Assembly (NCBI GenBank): GCA_903896045.1
Contig: CAITWD010000017.1
Coordinates: forward strand, 62,001-126,000
DNA from: an uncultured Actinomycetes bacterium
GTDB lineage: Bacteria > Actinomycetota > Thermoleophilia > Miltoncostaeales > Miltoncostaeaceae
Direction: 5' to 3'
Length of the DNA stretch: 64,000 nucleotides
Every line of letters begins with the position of its first letter. Position 1 is the stretch's first letter. Of the stretch, positions 44,867 to 53,086 are shown in pieces. Position numbers and translations under genes: made by a program. The notes under the pieces were generated by a model, which was not told the origin of the DNA, did not search any database, and was given only the letters and a program-made list of their open reading frames with translations.

Positions 44867-45148
44867 CTAGTCGCGCAACCGTGTCGAGCCGAACAGGAAC
44901 ACCATGTAACCAAGGGCCCCGGCGAGGCCGATTGCCACCACGGCATCGGCGTAGGTGGCATCGATGACGTAATAGACGCCCCAACCAAACATCGACAGAC
45001 CCACGAAAGCAAACAGCACAAATCCGAGCCAGTTTGCCCAATAGTTGGGAATGTACTTGCGAATGCCGATTTGGTCAGGCGTCGGGCCATAGTTGCGCCG
45101 CCGCCCGGTGGTCTGCTTCTTGGACCCACGTGACTTTCGAGTACTCAC
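44867..45148 (-). CDS. Small two-helix membrane protein
   Basis: 93 aa, not recognised. The first 40 residues are basic (STRKSRGSKKQTTGRRRN); then YWANWLGFVLFAFVGLSMFG and ADAVVAIGLAGALGYMVFLF are two membrane helices. The GTG at 45148 is chosen because the frame upstream overlaps the divergent thioesterase gene; the ribosome-binding site is weak. It is convergent with the SufR-like gene. Similar short proteins occur widely in actinobacteria without known function. Confidence 0.55.
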   Translation of the reverse strand: MSTRKSRGSKKQTTGRRRNYGPTPDQIGIRKYIPNYWANWLGFVLFAFVGLSMFGWGVYYVIDATYADAVVAIGLAGALGYMVFLFGSTRLRD

Positions 45149-45217
45149 GGGATCAAGGGTAGCAGCGGGGCTGGCGGGCCGGGGCATGCAGGGGTGAATT
45201 TTCCACGAAAAACGGGG

Positions 45218-45223
45218 TACCCT
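45218..45223 (+). promoter_or_regulatory. -10 box (TACCCT) at leaderless spacing
   Basis: TANNNT hexamer 7 nt before the GTG at 45231; no ribosome-binding site. TGAATT 17 nt upstream is a poor -35. It would drive the four-gene cassette that follows. Confidence 0.45.
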
Positions 45224-45230
45224 CTGACCC

Positions 45231-45692
45231 GTGACAGCTCGCCCCGCCCACAACGCCGACCGCAGGTCCGATGTATTCGCGTTGCGGACACGTGTTGAGA
45301 TATCCGATACCGATCTGGGTGGGGTCGTGTACTACGGGCGCTATTCCCACATGCTTGATCGCGCGGTGATCGCCTATCGTCGCCACATAGGAATTGCCCC
45401 GTTGGGCCCTGAGGGCCATCTGTTTGTGGTGCGCCGCGTCGAGATGGACTACCTCATATCCGCCCGCTTTGAGGATGAGCTTGATATCGCGGTGTGGATT
45501 CCTCGAATCGGTCGCTCCAGCCATACGGTCGCGTGTGAGATCACCCATGTCGTGACCGGGGGTGTGCTGCTGCGTGCGGAGTACACCATCGTTGGCGTCT
45601 CGGGATATGACGGCGGACGCCCCACGCGCGTGCCACACCAGATGACCGATGCAATCGTTGCCCACGAGGGCGACAGCGTCCAGCGCCGATGA
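45231..45692 (+). CDS. Hot-dog fold acyl-CoA thioesterase (YbgC/4HBT-like)
   Basis: 153 aa. RVEISDTDLGGVVYYGRYSH carries the catalytic Asp and the conserved Tyr/Gly of the 4-hydroxybenzoyl-CoA/YbgC thioesterase class; FVVRRVEMDYLISARFEDEL and GVLLRAEYTIVGV complete the hot-dog. Hydrolyses an acyl- or aryl-CoA in the cytoplasm. Probably leaderless. It is the first of four genes linked by 4-bp overlaps; the neighbours suggest a small pathway rather than general lipid turnover. Confidence 0.88.
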   Translation: MTARPAHNADRRSDVFALRTRVEISDTDLGGVVYYGRYSHMLDRAVIAYRRHIGIAPLGPEGHLFVVRRVEMDYLISARFEDELDIAVWIPRIGRSSHTVACEITHVVTGGVLLRAEYTIVGVSGYDGGRPTRVPHQMTDAIVAHEGDSVQRR

Positions 45693-46516
45693 GGCTGTTT
45701 GGCACCGACGCCGAGCTCCTGGAGGAGGCCGGGTGTGATGTTGCGCGCATCACGGAACTCGAACGCAGCCTTGTTGCAGGGCTCATCGAATGTCCGCGTG
45801 CCGATATTCATGTCCATGTGGGCCGCGACCGAGATGGCCACGAGCTTGATGTCGATGGGCTGCTTGCGGATATGGATGCATGGGGAATTCGCCGCACGGT
45901 GATATTCGCGCCCAACGACCCTGGCCCCGATGGAGATTTTGCAGATGCAAATGCCACCGTGCGCCGTGCTGCGGAGGTTGCTCCTGCGCGGCTCATCGAT
46001 TTTTGTCGCGTCGATCCGGAGATCTCGGCGCTCTCGGTCATGGAGGAGGCGATGAGACACGGCGCACGCGGACTCAAATTGCATCCTATTGCCCAAGGGC
46101 GGCCGCCCGAATCGGCTGCGTCAATTGCATGTGTGCGACGCGCGACCGAATTTGGGTGGCCGGTCATTATGCACGCGGGATTTGGTGCACGCTCGCTCGC
46201 TGATCCGTTTCTTGGAGTACTCAATGCGGTACCCGAGGCGCGATTGATTCTGGCCCATGGTGCCCGTGGCGATGCGCGTGCAGTGAGTGATGCACTCGCG
46301 GATCACCCCGGGGTGTGGTTCGACACCTCGCTTGCGACCCTTTCAGATCTGGTGATCTTGCCGCGTGAGCGCCTGATATTCGGGACCGATCGCCCCTACG
46401 GTGATCACGCAACGGCACTGCAGTTGGTTGATCATGCGGCCCGCCTTGCCAAGTGGAGCGAGGCAGATGTGCGGCGGGTGCTTGTGGGCAACTTCGACGA
46501 CATCCTGGGGGCGTGA
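45689..46516 (+). CDS. Metal-dependent hydrolase (amidohydrolase-2-like TIM barrel)
   Basis: 275 aa. PRADIHVHVGRDRDG carries the metal-binding HxH, GARGLKLHPIAQG the central His, PVIMHAGFG and ARLILAHGARGD further His ligands, and RLIFGTDRPYGD the terminal Asp. This set is typical of amidohydrolase-related enzymes (decarboxylases, lactonases or hydrolases such as the PdxA/LigW-like group). The ATG overlaps the thioesterase stop (ATGA at 45689-45692). The reaction is not known. Confidence 0.82.
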   Translation: MRLFGTDAELLEEAGCDVARITELERSLVAGLIECPRADIHVHVGRDRDGHELDVDGLLADMDAWGIRRTVIFAPNDPGPDGDFADANATVRRAAEVAPARLIDFCRVDPEISALSVMEEAMRHGARGLKLHPIAQGRPPESAASIACVRRATEFGWPVIMHAGFGARSLADPFLGVLNAVPEARLILAHGARGDARAVSDALADHPGVWFDTSLATLSDLVILPRERLIFGTDRPYGDHATALQLVDHAARLAKWSEADVRRVLVGNFDDILGA

Positions 46517-46818
46517 GCGTGCGTGGACCAGATGCCGTGCGCCTTGCCGCTGCACTCGGGGCGATTGAGATGGCACTCGTACGTCGCGATCTGGTTGTGG
46601 GGCCGCTTCTGGCACAAGCTGCGCGCGCGGCCAGTGAAACCCAGATTGCTCCACTTCTTGTCTGCGCCGCCGAACAGACCCGCGCCGATGATTTTTTTGC
46701 CGACACGTCGCCCGCAATTGCGCGACGCAAAATGACCCAGGCACTGTGTCGTGCCGCGGCGCACGAGGTGCATGCCGAGCTGCTGGTCATGACCGGTATC
46801 GATATGGGTGCATCGTGA
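46513..46818 (+). CDS. Hypothetical helical protein, 101 aa
   Basis: Not recognised. Mostly helical by composition: DAVRLAAALGAIEMALVRRD, GPLLAQAARAASETQIAPLL, CAAEQTRADDFFADT, and ALCRAAAHEVHAELLVMTG. Three cysteines/histidines are scattered without a motif. The GTG start overlaps the hydrolase stop and its own stop overlaps the next gene (GTGA each time), so it is made in step with them and may be a subunit. Confidence 0.6.
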   Translation: MSVRGPDAVRLAAALGAIEMALVRRDLVVGPLLAQAARAASETQIAPLLVCAAEQTRADDFFADTSPAIARRKMTQALCRAAAHEVHAELLVMTGIDMGAS

Positions 46819-47210
46819 CGAGTCCCATCATTCGTGCCCAAGTAGAGGCGACGAACCAGCGCTTTTATGACGCCTTTGGCGCACGAGATCTCGATGCGAT
46901 GATCGCCTGTTGGGCATCGACCGATGAGATTGCCTGCGTCCACCCGGGCAGTCCATGGATCCGCGGATGGGAGTCAGTCCGCGACACCTGGGAGGTCATA
47001 TTGAGTGGGATCGGTCCGATTGCGATCGACGTCGAGGTGGTCGAGATCGTGATCTGCGATCCCGTTGCATGGGTGAGCTGCGTCGAGCGAGTCCGGGCAG
47101 TCGGTGCGCCGGCCGATCACGCCAGCGAAGTTGCTGCCACCAACATGTTTGTCCTTGACGCGCACGGATGGCAGATGGTGCTCCACCATGCCTCTGCCGT
47201 GATCGCGTAA
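46815..47210 (+). CDS. NTF2-fold (SnoaL-like) protein
   Basis: 131 aa. Opens with VEATNQRFYDAFGARDLDAM and WASTDEIACVHPGSPWIRGW, the classic SnoaL_3/DUF4440 pattern, with RGWESVRDTWEVILSG, then the strands VEVVEIVICDPVAWVSCVER and MFVLDAHGWQMVLHHASAV. May be an isomerase, hydrolase or ligand-binding protein. Last gene of the coupled cassette. A strong hairpin at 47262-47288 ends the unit. Confidence 0.8.
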   Translation: MTSPIIRAQVEATNQRFYDAFGARDLDAMIACWASTDEIACVHPGSPWIRGWESVRDTWEVILSGIGPIAIDVEVVEIVICDPVAWVSCVERVRAVGAPADHASEVAATNMFVLDAHGWQMVLHHASAVIA

Positions 47211-47261
47211 GGATCGTTTTCTCGTCGGTGCGCGCGCTCGAAGAACTCGACGGCGCAGAGC

Positions 47262-47288
47262 GCCCTGGGCGCAGCGGGCGCCCAGGGC
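47262..47288. terminator. Bidirectional GC hairpin between convergent genes
   Basis: GCCCTGGGCGC and GCGCCCAGGGC (11 bp perfect, 5-nt loop), inside longer outer arms AAGAACT (47241-47247) and AGTTCTT (47304-47310). No T-run. It serves the cassette ending at 47210 and the ferredoxin gene ending at 47302. Confidence 0.65.
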
Positions 47289-47301
47289 ATCAACGCGAGT
47301 G

Positions 47302-47613
47302 CTAGTTCTTTGATGCCAGGAAGTCGGCGACCATCTTCTCGCCGGCGTCGTGGCCGGACTCGAAGTAGGTCCGGTTGATCTCGCGGAAAATCTCGAGTTC
47401 CGCCGGGACGTCGTCTTCCGACATCGTCGCGTCAACTGGACATGCCTCAACACATGCATCGCAATCAATGCATTCGCTGGGGTCGATGTAGAGCATCGTG
47501 CTTTGCTGGTGGTGCTCTTCCCCGGGAGCGGGGTGGATGCAGTCAACCGGGCACACGTCGGCACACGAGGTGTCCTTGGTGCCGATGCACGGCTCAGTGA
47601 TCACATAGGCCAT
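47302..47613 (-). CDS. 7Fe/8Fe ferredoxin (FdxA-like)
   Basis: 103 aa. Cysteines in EPCIGTKDTSCADVCPVDC and ECIDCDACVEACPVDA form one [3Fe-4S] (or second [4Fe-4S]) and one [4Fe-4S] cluster, as in actinobacterial FdxA. The first group has the CX7CX3C spacing of 7Fe ferredoxins. Low-potential electron carrier in the cytoplasm. GAGGAG precedes the ATG. Located next to the Mrp cluster-carrier gene, though a separate transcript. Confidence 0.93.
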   Translation of the reverse strand: MAYVITEPCIGTKDTSCADVCPVDCIHPAPGEEHHQQSTMLYIDPSECIDCDACVEACPVDATMSEDDVPAELEIFREINRTYFESGHDAGEKMVADFLASKN

Positions 47614-47728
47614 CTTGGGCTCCTCACGAGAGGTGGTTCGGCGCCGCGGCGGTCTGCCAACGGGCCTCGGAACGATATCAGCGCGAACGCAGTTTCAGAA
47701 CGATCAGACAAAGTTTTGTTTCAGGGAC

Positions 47729-48823
47729 TTATCCCGCGACACCTGCGAGTCCTGCCACCGAGGCGATGATTTGCTGTGCGGTGAGCTCAAGCGCCCGTGC
47801 TGCAGGACTTTCTGGGGCGGCGGCAACAACGGGGAGTCCGGCATCTCCGGCGTGGGCGACGGACGACTCCAGCGGGATTTGGCCGAGGAGCGGCACCGCC
47901 AGCTCAGATGCCAACGAGGCACCACCACCACCCGAGAAGACCTCATATCGGGCGCCGGTGTCGGGCGCGATGAACCAGCTCATATTCTCAATCACTCCAA
48001 TCACTGGGAGATTGACGCGTCGTGCCATTGATGCGGCGCGGCGGGCAACGCGCTGGGCGGTGATTTGCGGGGTCGTGACGATCACCATTGCGGCCGAAGG
48101 GAGCAGCTGCGCAATGGTGAGCGAAACATCTCCGGTGCCAGGAGGAAGGTCGACAAGGAGGTAATCGGGCGCATCCCAATAGACCTCGGTGATGAATGAG
48201 GTCAATGCCTTGTGGAGCATCGGCCCGCGCCAAATCACCGGCGAGTCTTCCTCGGTGAGAAAACCGATCGACATCAACCGCACGCCATGCGCTTCCACCG
48301 GGATCATCAGATCGTCGACCATCACCGCGGGGCGATGTACGCCCATCATGCGCGGAATGGAATACCCATAGACATCGGCATCAAGCAGCCCCACTGTATG
48401 TCCGCGTTGTGCGAGGGCAATCGCAAGATTTGCCGTGATGCTCGATTTTCCGACACCGCCCTTACCTGAGGCAATCGCGATCACCTTGGTGGGGGAGTCC
48501 GCGGTAAACGGGGACGGGCGCTCCGGACCTCCGCCAATTCCTGAGCGCAACTGACGGCGTTCCTCATCGGTCATGGTGTCGAGGGTGACATGCGCCGTCT
48601 CGACTCCGTCCAGCCCAGAAAGGGCGTCAGAGACACGGCGCTGAATTTCGGCTTTCAGTGGGCACCCGGCAACGGTGAGCTTGATCGAGACCGTGACTCG
48701 CGTCTCTGAGATGGTGACCTCACCCACCATCCCCAGCGCCACGATGCTGCGGTGGAGTTCGGGATCATGGACCTCTTGGAGTGCGGCCATGACCGCGTCA
48801 TGTGTCACACGAGTTGTGCTCAC
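47729..48823 (-). CDS. Mrp/ApbC-type iron-sulfur carrier ATPase with DUF59 domain
   Basis: 364 aa. An N-terminal DUF59 domain (HDAVMAALQEVHDPELHRSI, CPLKAEIQRRVSDAL) precedes a P-loop ATPase with deviant Walker A ASGKGGVGKSSITANLAIAL, switch DADVYGYSIPRMMG and YLLVDLPPGTGDVSLTIAQ. Family members bind and transfer [4Fe-4S] clusters. The usual C-terminal CxxC of Mrp is not seen: the segment NMSWFIAPDTGARYEVF has tryptophan and proline where cysteines are expected, and none follows. The GTG at 48823 overlaps the stop of the upstream MBL gene. Confidence 0.9.
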   Translation of the reverse strand: MSTTRVTHDAVMAALQEVHDPELHRSIVALGMVGEVTISETRVTVSIKLTVAGCPLKAEIQRRVSDALSGLDGVETAHVTLDTMTDEERRQLRSGIGGGPERPSPFTADSPTKVIAIASGKGGVGKSSITANLAIALAQRGHTVGLLDADVYGYSIPRMMGVHRPAVMVDDLMIPVEAHGVRLMSIGFLTEEDSPVIWRGPMLHKALTSFITEVYWDAPDYLLVDLPPGTGDVSLTIAQLLPSAAMVIVTTPQITAQRVARRAASMARRVNLPVIGVIENMSWFIAPDTGARYEVFSGGGGASLASELAVPLLGQIPLESSVAHAGDAGLPVVAAAPESPAARALELTAQQIIASVAGLAGVAG

Positions 48824-49455
48824 ATGAACATCCTGGTCCACGGGGTTGCCTCTTCCATCGTGACCCCCCATGGCCCGTGGCCGGGATAGATCCGAGTCGC
48901 AGGCGGCAACTCATCGATGACGCGATGCAAGCTACTGATCATGTCGGTGTGGCTGGATCGCGGAAAGTCGGTGCGACCGATGCCCTGGGCAAAGATCAAA
49001 TCGCCCACAATTGCCTCCCCATGCGTCTCCTCCACGGCGACATGACAGCCGGGTGAGTGCCCTGGGGTGTGCATGACCACAAAGTCGAGCGTGCCGACGC
49101 TGAATCGATCGCCATCACCCAAAATGCGTGCGGGGATAACACCTGGTGTGACGGGCGGGTTGCCAAAGAGCGCGGGATTAAATGGGGCAGGGGCCGCGAG
49201 CCACTCCTCATCACCGGTCCCCGCCCAAATAGGAATGCCCTTGTCTGCCCATCGGTAGGCCTCGACGACGTGGTCCCAATGGCCATGCGTTGCCCAGACC
49301 GCCTCTGCGGTGAGATCATGCGCCGCAAGGGTGTGTGCAAGCCAATCGTGACTTCCCGCAGCAGGATCCACGACAAGCGCCGGACCCCCATCGTGTGCAA
49401 ACACGACATATGAGTTGGTTGCGACCGGTCCGAATGTTCCACCCAGAATCTTCAT
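48820..49455 (-). CDS. Metallo-beta-lactamase fold hydrolase (glyoxalase II-like)
   Basis: 211 aa. THGHWDHVVEAY is the metal motif (HxHxDH-like with Trp), with VMHTPGHSPGCHVAV, AIVGDLIFAQGIGRTDFP and RIYPGHGPWGVTME supplying the later ligands. Resembles YcbL-type hydrolases acting on thioesters such as S-lactoylglutathione analogues. The ATG at 49455 lies 7 nt after TAGTGT, a leaderless arrangement; a GTG at 49476 is the alternative. Coupled by a 4-bp overlap to the Mrp gene. Confidence 0.9.
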   Translation of the reverse strand: MKILGGTFGPVATNSYVVFAHDGGPALVVDPAAGSHDWLAHTLAAHDLTAEAVWATHGHWDHVVEAYRWADKGIPIWAGTGDEEWLAAPAPFNPALFGNPPVTPGVIPARILGDGDRFSVGTLDFVVMHTPGHSPGCHVAVEETHGEAIVGDLIFAQGIGRTDFPRSSHTDMISSLHRVIDELPPATRIYPGHGPWGVTMEEATPWTRMFM

Positions 49456-49462
49456 AATCGAC

Positions 49463-49468
49463 ACACTA
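49463..49468 (-). promoter_or_regulatory. -10 box (TAGTGT) at leaderless spacing
   Basis: Minus-strand TANNNT 7 nt before the ATG at 49455, with no ribosome-binding site. Confidence 0.4.
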
Positions 49469-49505
49469 TCCGACACTACTCATTGCATTCGAGCATGGAG
49501 GGGCG

Positions 49506-49958
49506 ATGCGCATTGTGATTGGGGCAGATGAGGTACTCCCGGTTGCGACATGTGTTGTCGATGCCGTGCGCAATCGTGGCCACGAGGTTGTGCTCGTTGG
49601 CCCGCTTGCCGGTGATCAGATGGAGTGGGCGGAGGTGGGGTACCGCACCGCATCTTTGGTTGTTGGCGGCGATGGTGATGTCGGGATCGTGCTGTGCTGG
49701 TCGGGAACGGGTGTCGCAATCGCTGCCAACAAGGTCCCCGGTGCGCGGGCGGCGCTCTGCGCGGATGCCCAGACTGCGCGTCTGGCCCGCAAATACGATC
49801 ACGCCAACCTTGTGGCGCTTTCCATGCGGCTGACAACACCTACGGTTGCCGAGGAGATTCTTGATGGCTTTTTTGATGAGCCATTTGGAACCGACGATTT
49901 CGATACCCGCAATGTCGCGTTCCTCGGCGATCACGACGGCCGCGGCGAGGACCGCTAA
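49506..49958 (+). CDS. RpiB/LacAB family sugar-phosphate isomerase
   Basis: 150 aa. IVIGADEVLPVATCVVDAVR at the start, VGIVLCWSGTGVAIAANKVP (in place of the usual CGTGxG, with Cys retained) and RAALCADAQTARLARKYDHA with NLVALSMR are the RpiB blocks. GGAGGGG precedes the ATG. The active-site loop CWSGTG differs from canonical CGTGIG, so the substrate may differ from ribose-5-phosphate. Ends 4 bp inside the convergent lipoprotein gene. Confidence 0.85.
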   Translation: MRIVIGADEVLPVATCVVDAVRNRGHEVVLVGPLAGDQMEWAEVGYRTASLVVGGDGDVGIVLCWSGTGVAIAANKVPGARAALCADAQTARLARKYDHANLVALSMRLTTPTVAEEILDGFFDEPFGTDDFDTRNVAFLGDHDGRGEDR

Positions 49959-50839
49959 CCCGTCAGGAGCGTGCGCAATTGCGCGAGCGACATTGGTGTC
50001 GCATGCGCGGGTGCAGTGATCCTCGGGGGTGTGGCGAGGTCCGTGAGATCGAGCGCGAGGTCGATCGAGGCATTGCGGAGTGCCGGGGTGACGTGAATCG
50101 TGGTGGGAATCGTGATGAGGATCTGCATGCGCACCGTCGCAAGATCACGCACACGGACCCAAATGTGTGCGGTTCCCTGATCGATCGCGTGGGCGAGTGC
50201 AGGGAGCGATATCGGGGTCGTTCCCAGCGAAGGAAGAGTGGCAAGCCCGTTCGCGATCATCGGCGCCAAAGATGCGCCATTGAGCTGGCCAGCAATTTCC
50301 ACCGCGGGTACACCGCCGATGCTGGTCCGGCCAACCCGTGTTGGCATCCTCATCGCATCGATGAGCGCGTTCAGTGTCGGGACAGAAGTATCGGTTACGG
50401 GTCGAACGACGCGCACCGTGCGACCCGCTGCCAGCACATAGAGCTGGCCGCGAGTGTGAATGAGAGTGAATGGCGCGTCGACCCCGCCGATAGTGACGCC
50501 AAGTGCGAGCGAGAACTGGTCAGGTCTGACGACGACGCCGGTGCCGTGAATGGGTAGCTGCCTGCCACTCAGAAATTGTCCATATGACGTGCGTGCCGCA
50601 GCCGCCGGGGTGAGGGCGATCGCGATCGTCGAATTCGTGGTCAGCCCAAATTGAGGACGTGCCGCGGTGTGGGTCCGGGTGGCACCAAGAAGCTGCTGCG
50701 CACTGCGACCGACGGTCAAATCGGGGCCGTGATAGGTGGTCTGCCCGCAGCCGCCAAGCGCAATGGCACCCAGGAGACTCAGCACGCAACCCGCGATAAC
50801 TCGTCGATGTGTGGACACCGTGGTGGTATAGCACGGCAT
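49955..50839 (-). CDS. Lipoprotein, LppX/LprG-like
   Basis: 294 aa. A lipoprotein signal: basic THRR, hydrophobic VIAGCVLSLLGAIALGG and the lipobox LGGC, after which the mature part is about 265 residues. The pattern of long strands (TTNSTIAIALTPAAAARTSY, SLALGVTIGGVDAPFTLIHT, GQLYVLAAGRTVRVVRP) and a helix followed by more strands recalls the LppX/LprAFG fold that carries lipids across the envelope, but similarity is only at pattern level. The start at 50839 or the GTG at 50818 both keep the signal peptide. Divergent from the next MBL gene. Confidence 0.65.
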   Translation of the reverse strand: MPCYTTTVSTHRRVIAGCVLSLLGAIALGGCGQTTYHGPDLTVGRSAQQLLGATRTHTAARPQFGLTTNSTIAIALTPAAAARTSYGQFLSGRQLPIHGTGVVVRPDQFSLALGVTIGGVDAPFTLIHTRGQLYVLAAGRTVRVVRPVTDTSVPTLNALIDAMRMPTRVGRTSIGGVPAVEIAGQLNGASLAPMIANGLATLPSLGTTPISLPALAHAIDQGTAHIWVRVRDLATVRMQILITIPTTIHVTPALRNASIDLALDLTDLATPPRITAPAHATPMSLAQLRTLLTG

Positions 50840-50914
50840 CTGGCACCCGGCCGCAGGGATGCGCATGATGCAGTGAGGATTCATCATGTCGCCCATTCGG
50901 GCAGACTTGTCGAC

Positions 50915-51676
50915 ATGGCACCAGACACAGCATTCGCGGTGACACCTATTGGCGTGGGCGCGGCCTACGGCCGACCAGGCGAGCACCAGAGCTGTTATCT
51001 GGTCACCGCGGGCACCCAGAGCATTTGCCTGGATTTCGGGGCGGGTGCCCTGAATGCGCTGTGTGCGATCGCGCGCCCAGAAGACATTGACCTCTTTGTG
51101 ATCAGCCATCTGCACCCGGATCACTTCATCGACCTCTTGGCCCTCAGGGTCTACATGGTGTGGGGGCCAGGAGCCGGCCATTCAATTCGCGTTGCGGGCC
51201 CCCCTGGACTGCGTGAGGTGCTTGCCGCATTCGGTGATGACGGACTCGGCACAGCAATGCAGATTGAGGTGCTCACCGGGGATGCGACCGCGACGCAGTG
51301 TGGGGGAGAGATCGAGATCTCCCATCGCCAGGTGCCACATCTGCCACCGACCTATGCAACGCGGATCTGGTTCGGTCGGCGATCGGTGTGTTTTGGTGCC
51401 GACTGCGCGCCCAACGAGGCGCTGTCGGAATTCGCGTCGGGGGTGGATGTGTTGCTGACCGAGTGTTCATTTGGGGAGGCAGAAATCCCAACGGGGGCCG
51501 CACATTTAAATGCCCATGCTGCCGGCGATATCGCGCGGCGCGCCGGTGCCAGGCACCTGCTGCTCGCACATTGCTTTCCCGAATATGACATCGAGCGATC
51601 TGCACAGATCGCCGCCGAGGTCGCAGGAATCCCCGTTGCGCCCGCACGTCAGGGCCAGACCGTGCAGATCTTGTGA
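50915..51676 (+). CDS. Metallo-beta-lactamase fold hydrolase (ribonuclease Z-like)
   Basis: 253 aa. LFVISHLHPDHFIDLLAL holds the HxHxDH motif; CFGADCAPNEALSEFASGVD the bridging Asp-like ligand; VLLTECSFG and LLLAHCFPEYD the last His. It lacks the long exosite of tRNase Z, so it is closer to RNase Z-like or phosphodiesterase-type MBL proteins. The frame is open to 50651 but the ATG at 50915 begins the fold (AFAVTPIGVGAAYGRPGEHQ). Followed by a coupled small membrane gene. Confidence 0.82.
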   Translation: MAPDTAFAVTPIGVGAAYGRPGEHQSCYLVTAGTQSICLDFGAGALNALCAIARPEDIDLFVISHLHPDHFIDLLALRVYMVWGPGAGHSIRVAGPPGLREVLAAFGDDGLGTAMQIEVLTGDATATQCGGEIEISHRQVPHLPPTYATRIWFGRRSVCFGADCAPNEALSEFASGVDVLLTECSFGEAEIPTGAAHLNAHAAGDIARRAGARHLLLAHCFPEYDIERSAQIAAEVAGIPVAPARQGQTVQIL

Positions 51677-51966
51677 CCCCCCGCGCGCAGAAACGCCCAC
51701 CAACCCCGTTTCAGCGATCGGTTGTTGCGGTGCTGTTGACCCTGGTTGCTCCCGGGGTTGGACACATTGCGCTGTCGTCATTTGTGCGCGGGGCGATTTG
51801 GATTGCGGGAAATATTGTCCTGCTTGCCATTCTCGGTACGCCATCGGTGCAGGGCGGTGTGCTCATCGCGATGCTGGTTGCACTCAGAGTCGCTGCACTC
51901 GGAGACCTCTGGTTGATTGGCGCACTCGATGGCTTCAAAAACGGGCGCGGGGAAGGTTCTCGCTAG
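51673..51966 (+). CDS. Small membrane protein, 97 aa
   Basis: Start GTG overlaps the MBL gene stop (GTGA). Three hydrophobic segments: VVAVLLTLVAPGVGHIAL, GAIWIAGNIVLLAILG and VLIAMLVALRVAALGDLWLI. The pattern PGVGHIALSSFVRGAIWI resembles small TM2-like or DUF5683-like proteins, without a known role. The C-terminus is short and charged. Confidence 0.6.
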   Translation: MTPRAQKRPPTPFQRSVVAVLLTLVAPGVGHIALSSFVRGAIWIAGNIVLLAILGTPSVQGGVLIAMLVALRVAALGDLWLIGALDGFKNGRGEGSR

Positions 51967-51998
51967 ACTGACCTCCGACGACGCACGAGGAGTGGTCT

Positions 51999-52808
51999 GT
52001 GAGTTGGAGTATTTCCTCTGGAGCTGGCGGTGCCGCACAGGGTGAAGAAGAGCTTCGGATGCTCTGGCGCCGAGTGCGCGATCACGCGGACACGGGTGCA
52101 AAAGAACGCCTCGTGCTGACCTATGCGCCACTGGTCAAGTATGTCGCCGGCCGTATGAATGCGGCATTACCCGCACATGTCGAGGAAACAGATCTCATCT
52201 CCTACGGCTTGATGGGATTGATCGCCGCGGTTGATCGGTATGACCCTGCGCGACAGGTCAAATTCGAGACCTACGCGGTAATGCGTATTAAGGGTGCCAT
52301 CATCGATGAGTTGCGCTCGCTTGATTGGGTGCCGCGATCGGTGCGAGCACGGGCGCGCGCGATCGAGCAGATGTCCACCGAGCTTGAGCACAAGTTGCAT
52401 CGCGCCCCAACCGATGAGGAGCTTGCGGGTGCACTCCATATGGATATGGATGAGTTCCAGACGGCCCTGACCCAGATTTCAAATTCCAGCATCGTGGCCT
52501 TGGATGAGATGTGGAATGTCAATGCCGGTGGGGACTCCGTTGCCCTGATCGACACGATCGGGGACCAGCGCATGAGCGATCCTGGGGATCTCTTGGAGAA
52601 TGCCCAGCTGCGCGAGACCCTTGCCGACGCAATTGCGCGCCTTCCTGATCGCGAAAAGATTGTGGTGTCGCTCTATTACTACGACCATCTCACTCTGCGA
52701 GAAATTGGTGAGGTCTTGGGGGTGACAGAAAGCCGTGTCAGCCAACTGCACACCAAAGCAATTCTGCGCTTAAAGGGGCGTTTGCAAGAGGATTCTTTAG
52801 TGGCATAG
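51999..52808 (+). CDS. RNA polymerase sigma factor, WhiG/FliA type
   Basis: 269 aa with regions 2, 3 and 4. Region 2: KERLVLTYAPLVKYVAGRMN, EETDLISYGLMGLIAAVDRY, VKFETYAVMRIKGAIIDELR and SLDWVPRSVRARARAIE (the -10 contact). Region 4 ends with LTLREIGEVLGVTESRVSQL. No flagellar genes are in the window, so the sporulation/WhiG-type or a general regulatory role is more likely. A TAGACT (51964-51969) is a candidate -10 and GAGGAG lies before the GTG. A cognate anti-sigma factor is not adjacent. Confidence 0.92.
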   Translation: MSWSISSGAGGAAQGEEELRMLWRRVRDHADTGAKERLVLTYAPLVKYVAGRMNAALPAHVEETDLISYGLMGLIAAVDRYDPARQVKFETYAVMRIKGAIIDELRSLDWVPRSVRARARAIEQMSTELEHKLHRAPTDEELAGALHMDMDEFQTALTQISNSSIVALDEMWNVNAGGDSVALIDTIGDQRMSDPGDLLENAQLRETLADAIARLPDREKIVVSLYYYDHLTLREIGEVLGVTESRVSQLHTKAILRLKGRLQEDSLVA

Positions 52809-53086
52809 CCGACGTCCACCCAACCAGGTAACGTGCCCAAATCGCATCGGTGTCGAACGACTTTGTTCGGATCGTTGCCATCGCCCCCCAAAATCGTTTT
52901 TTGCACGGTAAGGTGCACCCCCTAAGGGACGTCTCCACTGCGTATATGGATTCACCCCTGAAATACGCGTGAAGTATTGTTCCGTTTTGTCGACCCATGC
53001 TCCATCACGAGGACACTGATGCTGCCGAAGTGCTGTCGCCTGCCCGGCCTGCCGGGCACACGAATCCGACCCCAGGGTCCGGGCCG

